Below are positions 47,137 through 57,557 of a stretch of DNA of 64,000 nt, in pieces. Under the pieces are notes generated by a model. The model was not told the DNA's origin. It did no database searches and saw only the letters and a list, made by a program, of their open reading frames with translations. The DNA is taken from positions 496,001 to 560,000 of the forward strand of contig JAFEMH010000078.1 of the NCBI GenBank assembly GCA_022495995.1. The letters run 5' to 3'. Numbering within the stretch: the stretch's first letter is position 1; each line of letters opens with the position of its first letter. Origin of the DNA: Adenophora triphylla var. japonica. Lineage: Eukaryota; Streptophyta; Magnoliopsida; Asterales; Campanulaceae. Both the position numbers and the translations under genes were made by a program.

Positions 47137-47787
47137 ATGTCTAGTGGTTCCTCTAGCTCTCCCTTTAAGTCCCTAGTTGACACCTCCGATCTTCCGGAGA
47201 AGTTTGGAGGCAAGAACTTCAAGCGTTGGTCTGAACGCATGAAGATCTGGCTGTCAATTAAGGGCATGTCTGGTATGCTGACATCCAAATGTCCCGCTCT
47301 GAATGGTGATGATCCAGTTAATGTGGCTGCTGTTAAACTGTGGAAGGAGCAGGATGATGTTGTTCGAGGATGCATTCTGTCAGCTTTGTCGAATGCACTC
47401 TTTGATGTTTATTGCTCTGCTCCTCTCACCGCGTCATCATGTGGGAAACACTTTCCACGAAGTACGGCCGATGACTCCGGTGTGGAAAAGTACCAAGTGG
47501 GAAAGTTCCTGAATTATCACATGAGTGAGGGAAAGTCGGTTACCGACCAAGTGCACGAACTCCAAATCATTTTGCAGTCACTCAAGGATGCTGACATGGG
47601 ACTTCCTGATAAGTTCGTTGTCATGGCTATCATTGAGAAGTTTCCTCGATCTTGGGGGGAATTCGGTATGACCCTCAAGCATCGTACTGGAAACTTGACA
47701 CTCAATGAATTGATGAATGCAATTGCGATTCAGGAGGTGCATAATGGTAACCAACCTAGCGTACTGTGGAGGCCGTCGCTAATATGA
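47137..47787 (+). CDS. Copia gag (UBN2 type), C-terminally shifted
   Basis: Starts MSSGSSSSPFKSLVDTSDLP and continues with EKFGGKNFKRWSERMKIWLS, SALSNALFDVYCSA, SVTDQVHELQIILQSL and LTLNELMNAIAIQEVHN. It is a typical copia gag capsid without interruption for about 200 codons. The zinc knuckle that should follow (CWNCGEGGHFSRDC, 47899-47940) is in another frame, so a frameshift lies near 47770-47800. HFPRSTADDSG replaces the usual W..L..KY segment and looks locally damaged. Confidence 0.87.
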   Translation: MSSGSSSSPFKSLVDTSDLPEKFGGKNFKRWSERMKIWLSIKGMSGMLTSKCPALNGDDPVNVAAVKLWKEQDDVVRGCILSALSNALFDVYCSAPLTASSCGKHFPRSTADDSGVEKYQVGKFLNYHMSEGKSVTDQVHELQIILQSLKDADMGLPDKFVVMAIIEKFPRSWGEFGMTLKHRTGNLTLNELMNAIAIQEVHNGNQPSVLWRPSLI

Positions 47788-47829
47788 TAGCAAAAGCAAG
47801 TTTAAAGGAAAAGGTGTGAAAACTCACTC

Positions 47830-48210
47830 TAAGGATAAAGTAAACCATGATAAACTTATAGTTAAGAAAAATAACTTTAGGAAGCCAAGAGCAAAACAGA
47901 ACTGCTGGAATTGTGGAGAAGGTGGACACTTTTCTAGGGACTGCCCGTCCAAGAAAGGAAAAGGACCACAAGCCTCTGTGATGACCATCCCGTCGTCAAC
48001 ATGGTGTTGGGTCCGAAGGATTATGATGATCCTGACTCGACGCACCCGGAGTTGACGCTCTGACCGGCAATGTTACAAAGTATGTAACTTCTTATCTGAA
48101 ATCTTTACTGTCTATGAACCCAACGAGTGGCTAGTTGACACCGGGCCAAATGTGCACGTTTGTGCTGATAAATTGCTATTTGTGTCTTACCGGCTGAGCG
48201 TGGTAGATCG
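47830..48210 (+). pseudogene. Copia zinc-knuckle and protease segment, frame-broken
   Basis: CWNCGEGGHFSRDCPSKKGK is a CX2CX4HX4C knuckle. After a frame change, EWLVDTGPNVHVCADKLLF (48124-48180) carries the aspartic protease DTG motif, though the usual DSGA/C-H-C context is altered. Another shift separates it from the pol frame. Confidence 0.75.
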
Positions 48211-50511
48211 GTGACGATGGGGAACTCCCCAGTCTTTGCAAGGGTGCTTGGGACTGGACGCGTGGACCTGAGGTTTCCTAATGGGCGCATTCTTACCTTG
48301 CATCAAGTGTATCACGTTCCTGATATTCGTCGCAACATTATTAGTGGTTCTAGTCTAGTTAGGGAAGGATTTGAGATTTCATTTAAGTGTAATAAGGTTA
48401 TAATTTTGGATTCTGGTAGTTTTGTGGGGAAAGGTTATTCCTCGGATGGTTTATTTAAAATTAGAGTTGAAACTGATGTTTGTTCGCACAATAATTTTAG
48501 TTCTATTGATTATCATGTTTCTTATTCCATTGAATCTTCAAATGTTTGGCATGGTCGTTTAGGACATATTAACTATGATTCTGTGAAAAGAATGATGAAT
48601 TTAGATATTATTCCTAAACATGCTATTGATAAGAATTCTAAATGTCATGTATGTGTTGAAGCTAAATCTACAAAAGGTCCGTTTAAGTCGGTTGTGAGAA
48701 ATTCTGAAATCCTAGATTTAGTTCATACTGATATTTGTGAATTTAATGGCGTGTTGACCAAAGACAAAAAGAAATACTTTCTCACCTTTATTGATGATGC
48801 TAGTAAATACTGTTATGTCTATTTGCTTAGTTCTAAGGATGAAGCATTAGATAAATTCATTATATTTAAGAATGAAGCAGAAACACAAACCGGCAAGAAA
48901 CTTAAACGGTTAAGGTCTGATAGAGGAGGTGAATATGAGTCTAACCCCTTCATGTATTATTGCCAAGAAAACGGAATAGTACATGAAGAGACTCCTCCCT
49001 ACACCCCTCAATCAAATGGTGTTGCTGAACGTAAGAATAGAACCCTTACTGATATGATTAACAGTTTACTCATAAGTTCTGGACTGTCCAAATATATGTG
49101 GGGAGAGGCTTTGAATTCGGCTTGCCATATTCTGAATAGAGTCCCTCCTAAACATAGAAAGGAAAGTCCGTTTGAACTTTGGAGAGGTCGACAGGCTAGC
49201 TTGAAACACTTAAAAGTGTGGAGGTGCCTTGCAAAGGTACTTGTACCCGCACATAAAAGGAAAAAGCTTGGACCTAAAACTGTTGATGCTATCTTTATAG
49301 GTTATTCTGAAACAAGTTATGCATTGAGATTTCTGATTATAAAATCTGAAATTTCTGGCATAGACGTGAACTCTATAGTTGAGTTACGTGATGCAACATT
49401 TTTTGAGGATGTATTTCCTATGAAGGACGGACTTCCTAAGGAATCCAACCCAACCACTAATTCCGTTCCTGCTCAAGTAGAGGAGATGACAAATGTGGGG
49501 GTTGATTCCAGTGCAACTCATTCTGACGATGAGATTGAACCAAGAAGGAGTAAAGGGGCAAGGACCACCAAGGACTTTGGAAATGATTTTATCACTTACA
49601 ATGTCGAGGGTGATCCTCTAACCTTCAAAGCTGTTATGGCTACTTCTGATGCCAAGCAGTGGAAGGATGCTGTTAAGAGTGAGATGGATTCTATTGTCTC
49701 TAATGGGACATGGGAATTGGTCGATCTCCCTCCTGGTTGTAGCACGATAGGATGTAAGTGGGTCTTCAAAAGGAAACTGAAACCGGATGGAACCGTTGAC
49801 AAGTTTAAGGCTAGGTTAGTGGCTAAGGGATTCAAGCAAATGGAGGGAATAGACTATTTCGATACCTATTTGCCAGTTGCTAGAATGACTACAATCCGAA
49901 TGCTTATCGCATTGGCCTCTGTATATGATCTTCCTATCCATCAGATGGATGTTAAGACCGCTTTCTTGCATGGCGATCTAGAGGAAGAAATTTATATGGA
50001 TCAACCTGAAGGTTTTGAGGCCCCTGGCAATGAGAGAAAGGTTTGTAAACTTGTTAAGTCCTTGTATGGACTTAAACAAGCCCCTAAGCAATGGTATGAG
50101 AAATTTGATAAAATTGTCTCATCGTTTGGCTTTGTTACTAATGAGTTTGATAAGTGTGTTTATAGCAAGAGTATTGGTGATAGTAGTATTGTCTTATGTC
50201 TGTATGTCGATGATATTCTGTTATTTGGAACGGATATGAGGATAATTGACACTACTAAGGAATTCTTGAAAAGTAAGTTTGAGATGAAAGATATGGGAGT
50301 AGCAAGTGTGATTCTTGGCCTTAAGTTGACTCGTTCAACTAGTGGCATAACCATATCGCAATCTCATTATACCGAAAGTGTAATTGAGAAATTTGGTTAT
50401 AAGAATTGCAAAGTGGCTAAGACCCCATATGATCCTTCAGCTGCACTTACTAAGAATGAAAGTGGAGTACCGATGGCTCAGTTGAGATATTCTCAATTAT
50501 TGGAAGTTTGA
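48211..50511 (+). CDS. Copia pol: integrase and reverse transcriptase, 766 codons open
   Basis: Open from 48211 (frame enters from upstream; no true start implied). Blocks in order: end of protease with [18 protein letters not shown]; gag-pre-integrase [18 protein letters not shown]; integrase HHCC with CHVCVEAK; catalytic D174, D237 and E273 ([24 protein letters not shown]), giving the D,D35,E spacing; RT entry [20 protein letters not shown]; and the RT catalytic YVDD at residues 665-668. RT reads DTYLPVARM where DTFSPVAR is usual. The frame ends at a TGA after SQLLEV, and the next frame carries straight on, so a single indel near 50500 splits RT/RNase H. Confidence 0.9.
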   Translation: MTMGNSPVFARVLGTGRVDLRFPNGRILTLHQVYHVPDIRRNIISGSSLVREGFEISFKCNKVIILDSGSFVGKGYSSDGLFKIRVETDVCSHNNFSSIDYHVSYSIESSNVWHGRLGHINYDSVKRMMNLDIIPKHAIDKNSKCHVCVEAKSTKGPFKSVVRNSEILDLVHTDICEFNGVLTKDKKKYFLTFIDDASKYCYVYLLSSKDEALDKFIIFKNEAETQTGKKLKRLRSDRGGEYESNPFMYYCQENGIVHEETPPYTPQSNGVAERKNRTLTDMINSLLISSGLSKYMWGEALNSACHILNRVPPKHRKESPFELWRGRQASLKHLKVWRCLAKVLVPAHKRKKLGPKTVDAIFIGYSETSYALRFLIIKSEISGIDVNSIVELRDATFFEDVFPMKDGLPKESNPTTNSVPAQVEEMTNVGVDSSATHSDDEIEPRRSKGARTTKDFGNDFITYNVEGDPLTFKAVMATSDAKQWKDAVKSEMDSIVSNGTWELVDLPPGCSTIGCKWVFKRKLKPDGTVDKFKARLVAKGFKQMEGIDYFDTYLPVARMTTIRMLIALASVYDLPIHQMDVKTAFLHGDLEEEIYMDQPEGFEAPGNERKVCKLVKSLYGLKQAPKQWYEKFDKIVSSFGFVTNEFDKCVYSKSIGDSSIVLCLYVDDILLFGTDMRIIDTTKEFLKSKFEMKDMGVASVILGLKLTRSTSGITISQSHYTESVIEKFGYKNCKVAKTPYDPSAALTKNESGVPMAQLRYSQLLEV

Positions 50512-51110
50512 TGTATCTTGCCAACTGTACTAGACCGGATATATCCTATTCGGTTACTAGGTTGGCTAGATATACTCAATGTCCAAGTAAAGCACATTGG
50601 GAAGCTCTTGATAGAGTTCTCAAGTACTTGAAGGGAACGATTTCCCTTGAAATTTGCATTACGGGAGATATCCTTCTGTTCTTGAAGGATATAGTGATGC
50701 AAGCTGGATTGCCTATAACTCAGGGAGTTATGGTACATGCACGGTATGTTTTCACCTTAGGCGGAGGCTGCGGTCGCTTGGAGGTCGACCAAACAAACTC
50801 TGTTGTCTAGGTCTACATTTGAGGCCGAATTAGTTGCCCTTGACACTACTTGGATTGGAAGCCGAATGGCTTCGAGGACTTATGTCTGAGTTGCCCGTAG
50901 TCAGTAAGCCCATGGCTATTATCTCTGTACATTGTGACAACACTGCCACAATTGAGAAACCGAAAAGTGTCGAGTACATTTGTAAAACTAGGAGGCACAT
51001 CCAAATTAGATTAAAATCGATAAGGGATCTAGTGTCTCGGAAGGTGATAGGCTGTTGATTATGTTGGTACCAAGGATAACACGGTGATCCTTTAACCAAA
51101 GGGCTAGAAT
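50508..51110 (+). pseudogene. Copia RT tail and RNase H, frame-broken
   Basis: [20 protein letters not shown] continues RT in the next frame. RNase H then appears in pieces: [34 protein letters not shown] and KTRRHIQIRLKSIRDLV. Several frameshifts occur within about 600 bp. The bases 51100-51700 are non-coding 3' leader up to the polypurine tract. Confidence 0.8.
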
Positions 51111-51712
51111 TTGCTCTAGTTCAAAAATCTAGGTTGGGGATGGGGTGAACCCCGTCGACTCAAACGCGGTGGCAACCCAATCTACACAGTGGAGATCCCA
51201 CTGAGGAGATTCAATGTGGTAATAACAAGCTGTGGGGTGAGTCGGAGCACCTAATAACAGATTGACATGTTACATGTCTGAGTCTATCCCTTGAATAGCC
51301 TAGAGGTGCTCGTAGCTGCTAATAAAGTAAAAGTTTGGAACTTTGAATGGGATCAAGTCTTTTAGACAAGATGCTAGCGATCGTCTTACGAGATGCCCAG
51401 CTAAGTGAGTGTTGTTGTTGGCCAACTAGAGGAATTTGGGTTATTCCTTGAAAGCATTCATGATAGAGGATCGGGACGTATGGCTTATAAGCGTCGAAGT
51501 GTTCGATAGAGGGCCTATCATAGCTTTTGTCGTGTTTGTTACCGTGAGGCCTCTACATCCAAAGGCATCAGATTCAAGACACTCGTTCATCTGGTCCTGT
51601 GGAGGTTTGCGTTGGATAACATAGGTAGTGGTTCAAGCCGGAAGGTACCATTATTGAAAGCATGGCAATGGACAATCTGTACACGTCATATTTCTATGAA
51701 CTTGTGGGGGAT

Positions 51713-52478
51713 TGTTGGATGTTTTATATATGTGGTATGAAAGTTCATAGATCCATGACCTTGAGGTGTCTTGGGCCTGAACTGATTCTCGGCAAAGGGG
51801 AAAACACGTAGGAGTTTCTGCCAAGGAGGGCGGCCGCGCTTAAGCCTAGGGCGGCCGCGCTTGGTTGCCTTGATTACGCCAAAAGTTCATGGAGCTTAGC
51901 GCGGTCGCGCCATCCCCAAGGGCGGCCGCGCTTGTGACGGATCTGTGTTTTCCTGGGCCGAGTTTGGAGCAGTGTTTTAGGTCTCTTTGAGTCTAAAACC
52001 TAATTTTACCATATGTATAAATAATAAACTTCCCTCAGCCGTTTTTGACACATGAATATTGGAGAGAAACACAATTCTCTTGGTTTTATTCATTGATCGA
52101 TTACTCTCGTTCATAGAGATTTGTTCGTGAGATTCAAGGCGACTGAGATAGGACCGCCGGTGATTACCTACCTGTGTGCTGCTTTGTGGTACGTAATCCG
52201 TGATCGTTTTATCCTCGGAGAAATTTGCCTGTACCTGAGTTGCACCAATTGGGGGCAATATTTTCTCTTAGGACAGTCTTCCTAAGGCGACTCGATCAAA
52301 TCACGATAAGTTTTCTAATCAATTGTTTACTTGTTTCTGTTCTGTTTTCCTGATCCTGTTCCATTGCTTTCGGTTTTGCTATTGGCTTAATTGGTACGTT
52401 CTTGACTTGATCAATAAATTTCCTACTGTTGATTAAATTGTTAATTTAATCTGTGGTGCAATAATTTGATTTCCAACA
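51713..52478 (+). repeat. 3' LTR of the copia element
   Basis: 766 bp, same length as the 5' LTR with about ten substitutions and no obvious indel. Confidence 0.94.
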
Positions 52479-52548
52479 ATGCCTCTTAGCACAATGGCGC
52501 AGGTTGGAGTACCCTTAATTGGTCCCATCAATAAGGAGAGTGTTTTAA

Positions 52549-52763
52549 CCATCAGGACTTGACCTGATGGTCAGAGCACTGGAACACCAACACGGAGGTC
52601 CTGGGTTCGACTCCCCCCAGTGGTTAGAGTGGATGATTATCCCTCCCTAGTTAATATTAGGCGCCTCTGGGGGAATTTTAAGGGAATTTCTAGTGAATTG
52701 AGGGACTTATTAGTAAATTGACTCAAAAAAAATAAATAAAAAAAAAAATAAAAAAATAAAAAA
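52549..52763 (+). mobile_element. tRNA-derived SINE with A-rich tail and 19-bp target duplication
   Basis: The head has RNA polymerase III promoter elements: box A-like TGATGGTCAGAGCACTGG (52564-52581) and box B GGTTCGACTCC (52604-52614). About 110 bp of unrelated body follows, then an A-rich tail with AATAAA-type interruptions. It is flanked by the perfect duplication AATAAGGAGAGTGTTTTAA (52530-52548 and 52764-52782). Length, tail and duplication fit a plant SINE. It sits 50 bp beyond the copia element. Confidence 0.88.
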
Positions 52764-52782
52764 AATAAGGAGAGTGTTTTAA

Positions 52783-54049
52783 TGTATAGGAACATCCGTT
52801 CAAAAGCTAGTCACAAGAAAATCACTAGAAGAGTGCTTCATTTATAGGAGAGGGAGCTCCCACCATCCTAACTGTGACAATGCAATAGCTAAACATACAA
52901 GCAGTTTCAGTGTGTGTGGCATCCTTATTGAGTACTAGCTGTCCCAAATTGTCTCACCAAAAAAAATTCAAATTTGATTAAGAGCAAATTTTAAAAATAA
53001 AAATATAAATTGGTCATTCATTTTGGGACGGATAACTAGTAAGGGCACCTCTAACCAAAGACCAATTTGGTAATGGCTCAATTTGGAACTTGCCACTACA
53101 AACAAGAAGCTAAAAGAAAATTCATGCACCCTTAACATTTGCAAATATCACTTACTACTGTTTTACTTGGTATTTTTTTGAACTCCTAGGGGCCTCATTG
53201 GGATTCTCAGATTTCCGCCTTGATAATTACCATCACTGAGCTCTATCTGAAACTGAAAATCTTTGCAAATCCACATGGCCAATTCTCTACATTTAATGAC
53301 CTACTTCTCATATCGAAAGTATATGCTGACACATGATTCATGTACTCCCAATGAAAATATGAGTATCACCCTAGTGAACTATAAACTCCAATCTCAAACG
53401 TTCATTAATGAAAAGTGACCATATACAGCAATTGTCTCAACCCTGCTCTTAAGTTGTATCCCATCAGGCATCATTCCCTTTAATTAGCTAAAACAACTTC
53501 CAATAAATCATTTAACCTAAATATTAATTTCACTGCAATTTAGCGCTTTTCCCAAAAGTGGCCACATGTAGTAATATCATAACCACCATAAAGGGGAATA
53601 AATATGATCAGTTCCCCCACAACCTCACTTCTCTACTGAAGCAAAGACTTAATGTAACTGGGGATAGGAGGTCTCTGCCATTTGTTGGAAAACGCACAAT
53701 CTAAAACCAACAAGAGCATCGTCGACCCATTGTTGGCCTAAAATGGACAATTTGTCTAATCAAGTCCAATAATATCGTTTATCCTCAACCGAAAGTAGAG
53801 AAAAATGTAAAATGAAGTTTAAAAAACTAAACTAAGTTGAAAAACTAAATGAATCAAGAGAACATTAAGTTGAAGGACCAGCAGCGACATTTACCACTAG
53901 CTAGGATATTGAGCTGACAATTACTCGTTCATTTGGCTCAACAACAGATAATATGTTTTTAGTATATAATACAGATAAAACATTGAGCTAAAATGCCTTC
54001 CTAGAAATGTAATGAGGTACATCTCCCAGAACACTGATGTTGTAAAAGT
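52783..54049. other. Unassigned spacer
   Basis: AT-rich; no frame or RNA structure recognised. Possible flank of a lost or unrecognised gene. Confidence 0.4.
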
Positions 54050-54310
54050 ATACTCATTGTGTCCCAAAATAAATGTCACACTTACTTTAAACTTGTACGA
54101 CTGAACATTGAGCAATAATTTTAGATTAATTTAATCATCCATGATTTTTTTTAAAAAAAATTGTTATTGATAGCATTTATAATGGTGTATCAATAACAAG
54201 TTTTACATTTTTATTAGAATAATTTATTTAACCTAAAATTATTGCTCAAGGTTCCTTAGTACAAATATGAAAAAAAAGTGTGACATTTATTCTGGGATAG
54301 AGGGAATACT
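54050..54310. mobile_element. Stowaway-like MITE
   Basis: Left TACTCATTGTGTCCCAAAAT plus AAATGTCACACTT is mirrored at right by AAGTGTGACATTTATTCTGG and GATAGAGGGAATA. TA at both edges. Confidence 0.7.
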
Positions 54311-57300
54311 TAAATTGTACTTTTGCTTCTTATACTTCCCTCCCTTCCTAAAAAAGAGTTGAACAACCATTTTTTCAGTCCCAAAATTGTCGCATTTTTA
54401 AAAGGGGTAAATATTGTAGTGCAATTTCATGAAGGTACAAGCAGCTAAAGCCACATCCTTGAGGAGTGTGTCATTGCACAGACAGCGTGACTCTTTTACA
54501 GGAACGGGGGAATAAATCACAATGAAGTCTATGACACGTAAGATAATCATCATGTGGTTGAAAAGAAGGAACATGTAGATTTTTTTTTGAAACACGATTC
54601 TCTCTTGGGACAAACCAAAAAGGATGTGCGACTGCTCTTGATGAAACCATTGAATGCGGTAACAATTCTGAACGAGGCAAACATATCATTTATTCCACAA
54701 GGAGATGGCTTTAAAGTGAAATGTAGAGAAAGACGAATAATTATCATTTATGAATCTTCAGCACCTTGGAACCGTAAGGGAGGGGTCCACGACCTAAACT
54801 CGAGGCAGAAATGCACACAACTTCGAAAGGGAACCTAGACTTCAAGAACAGTATCAATACCAAGAGTGTGGGGGGGTGAATAGCACAAGAACCCACCCCA
54901 ACCTACCAGACAGCTGATGTATCATAGCATACCATATCTCATCTAGAACCTCACATGTTTTACACTCCTATTAGTTTCCCCAAGAATTGTGTTTCCTCAT
55001 CCTTCACTCAAACCACTTCCCTTGGAGTTCAACGTGTTTCCAACCAAGAGTTTTATGGCACCACTAACTCGTGCAATCCATCCGACACTCGGATCTGTAC
55101 CCGTGTCAGACACTCAAACCTAAGTCCAAGATTCATAGCAAATAATGCTCTCACAACACACCTAGCTTGTCACGCAATGACAATTGCACTTGTCAAATTT
55201 CCCATCCCCGTTCAAGCCAAACTTGTCACATAACAAAAGGAAATTCTCAAAACAATCTATGCTTTCGGAAACAATAATCCCCAGCTGATAGGTTGATAGG
55301 TTATAGTCAACCCATAAAAGTGCAGAGAACTTTCCAGTGCATATCAAAAATTTCTATGTATAACAGTCAACCATTTAGTTTCTCCAAAACTGGAGAACAT
55401 ATCAATGCATGCACAATGCACCAAAGTAGTCGTCTCTCCTATTATAAAGCAGTAGGGCTCAAAATGAAGCATTGTCACGCTTTTTTCGTATTGCCAATTT
55501 TCCCTTATTCTACCATATAATTATCACGACTTAAACACGTAGTAACTATCCACTTCCCGTACACTTAATATCAAAGTTATCCATCACTTGCCCACTCGCC
55601 AAAAGAATCAGAAAATAAGAAATTATTGATCAATTTTTTTTCTAACTTATTTTGAATACAGTTAATTTTTAATGCATTAAATATGCGCGTGCATTGATGT
55701 GCCGAGTTTAATAGTGCAAAGGAAACAGCACTCCTCAGACCCACTTTCCTCTTCAATTGAGATTACTCACACAATAGAACAGTAGGCTTTGTAAACCGAT
55801 GTGCTAACGTCCCTAACCTTACTATTTTGACAATGAAAAGTATGTAGTCGCTAAGAAGATTAGATTCTGCAGTGAGTGAACATGGAATACAGCACTAACG
55901 CAATTATCAAGTCCTATGCACTTAATAGCACATACCCAACGGCCAAAGAGCATAAATGAGTTGGACATCCAAAAATAATCATCTTGCAATACACTAAGTT
56001 GACAGATTATGATTAACAGGTATAAGAGTTATCAGACGGAAAAGATTTACCTTGCACATCAAGTTTCTGGATACACCAAATCAGAAAGCGTCACCGCTCG
56101 ATGTGCAATGTTATCTTCTAGTCCAACAGTAGACTTCAAGGATATACTGCAGTCTACTTCAGCTGAATGCTTGGAGAAAATTCTGTCCAGAGCGCGCATG
56201 AACCAGATTAACATTGTGTCAAAAATCGTGCAAACAGACTCTTGATTCCCAATAACAAACGAACCCCCAGAAAAATCAGTTACGTTGAGAACAATTACAT
56301 TAAACAAAAAAAACTTAAGCATATTCTGGTAAAGAACTCATCCTGGATCAGCCAATTTCCTCATCTCCTCATTTCTTCAGTTAAACTAATATCCAGAAAC
56401 AGCAAGCTCCAGTGGAACACTGGACCAGAATACCATAACAACAGAACCGTATCTTCGATAATTTATACGATCAATCAAGTGAATCACTTCAGGAACATAC
56501 AGATGTTGATGAGAAATCAAAGAAACAAATCCAAATTGCCAGCAATAGAAACAAGAGAATACCTTGACATCTTTCTCCTTAATATCAAGGTATGATCAGA
56601 GAGCTTCATTTGGCAAATGTTGATAGCATGCCGCCAGAATTCACAAGCTCTCTGAGCCTATTATGCATCATCCACAACAGAACTATGTATCATTGCCGTC
56701 AACCTTAAAATTGACTAACTTAGAAGCAATCTCAAGCAGCTAACAATTAACAACGCAAGTCACTCCTGGAGAACACCACACTCTCGGGTTGAATTGCGCA
56801 TTCTACAAAATGAAAAATGGATATAAATTGTCAGTGGTAATGTGTACCAATGACATCATTTATCACAGTTAACAAGATAATACGCCCTTGCAGCAGCGCA
56901 CTCAATTATATAGCATGAAAGGATGCAATTGTATAATGTTTTCTTCACGTTAACAAATTACAACCAGGTTAAATCATTATTTGACTGACACCAAGTTAGA
57001 TTGCAGTGCATGTACCAGCAGTATAGACTAGAGAAAAATGTCATATGTAGAATTCTTTGATTGACGCCAGGTAAGATTACAATACATCCAAGTATCAGTA
57101 GATTCAGTAGTAGAAACTGGGAAAACAAAGAATATTATGAGTATATCCATAAAAAGGTATTCAAATTTCAGGTACCCGAGAACTATGAAAAATATATTCT
57201 TTATAGACACATCATCAATCATGCCAAAACAAAGACATCATTAGGGGGGAGAGTCAGTATAATGAAATAAACCTTGTTGCATCAGCAAAATGGTCTGACA

Positions 57301-57557
57301 TCTATTTAAAGAAAATATTTTCAAAGGCAAGGCAATATACTTTGTAAAGGGGTAAAAGCTACCAACAATTGAAGAAAAAGGAAATTTAAGAATTTTTTCC
57401 TACTATGACCCATCAAAGATCTATGACCTATTGCACTAAAAGGCTTTCCCCTCTAGTCTGTTATCCAACAACATTACATATATTATTAATGGATTATGAC
57501 GAGTGGTCCTCCAACGCTTCCATCCTAAACCAAACATGAGTCTGAAGAATCTCATGT
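54311..57557. other. Unassigned region, no gene supported
   Basis: Several short open frames exist (for example 54554-54838 and 56009-56245), but none shows a recognisable domain, splice-linked partner or composition typical of exons. The 3'UTR of the minus-strand SRO gene should lie just below 57558. I see no tRNA or other structured RNA. Confidence 0.45.

Larger units (their letters stand above)
46341..52478 (+). mobile_element. Ty1/copia LTR retrotransposon, young insertion
   Basis: LTRs of 766 bp each (46341-47106 and 51713-52478), TGTTGGATG to TTTCCAACA, differ at about ten positions by eye. They are flanked by the 5-bp duplication ATGCC (46336-46340 and 52479-52483). Gag, protease, integrase, RT and RNase H follow in copia order on the plus strand. 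A polypurine tract (CTTGTGGGGGAT) precedes the 3' LTR. Gag-pol is broken by frameshifts at about 47790, 48000-48200 and 50500, so this copy is probably not autonomous despite its young LTRs. The position just inside the 5' LTR does not hold a standard tRNA primer site. Confidence 0.95.

Noticed and set aside
52549..52640. Possible tRNA gene
   Set aside because: It has box A/B-like sequence, but the arms do not close into a cloverleaf; body, tail and duplication show a SINE.
54554..54838. 94-codon plus-strand frame
   Set aside because: No domain, no splice partner, base composition like the flanks.
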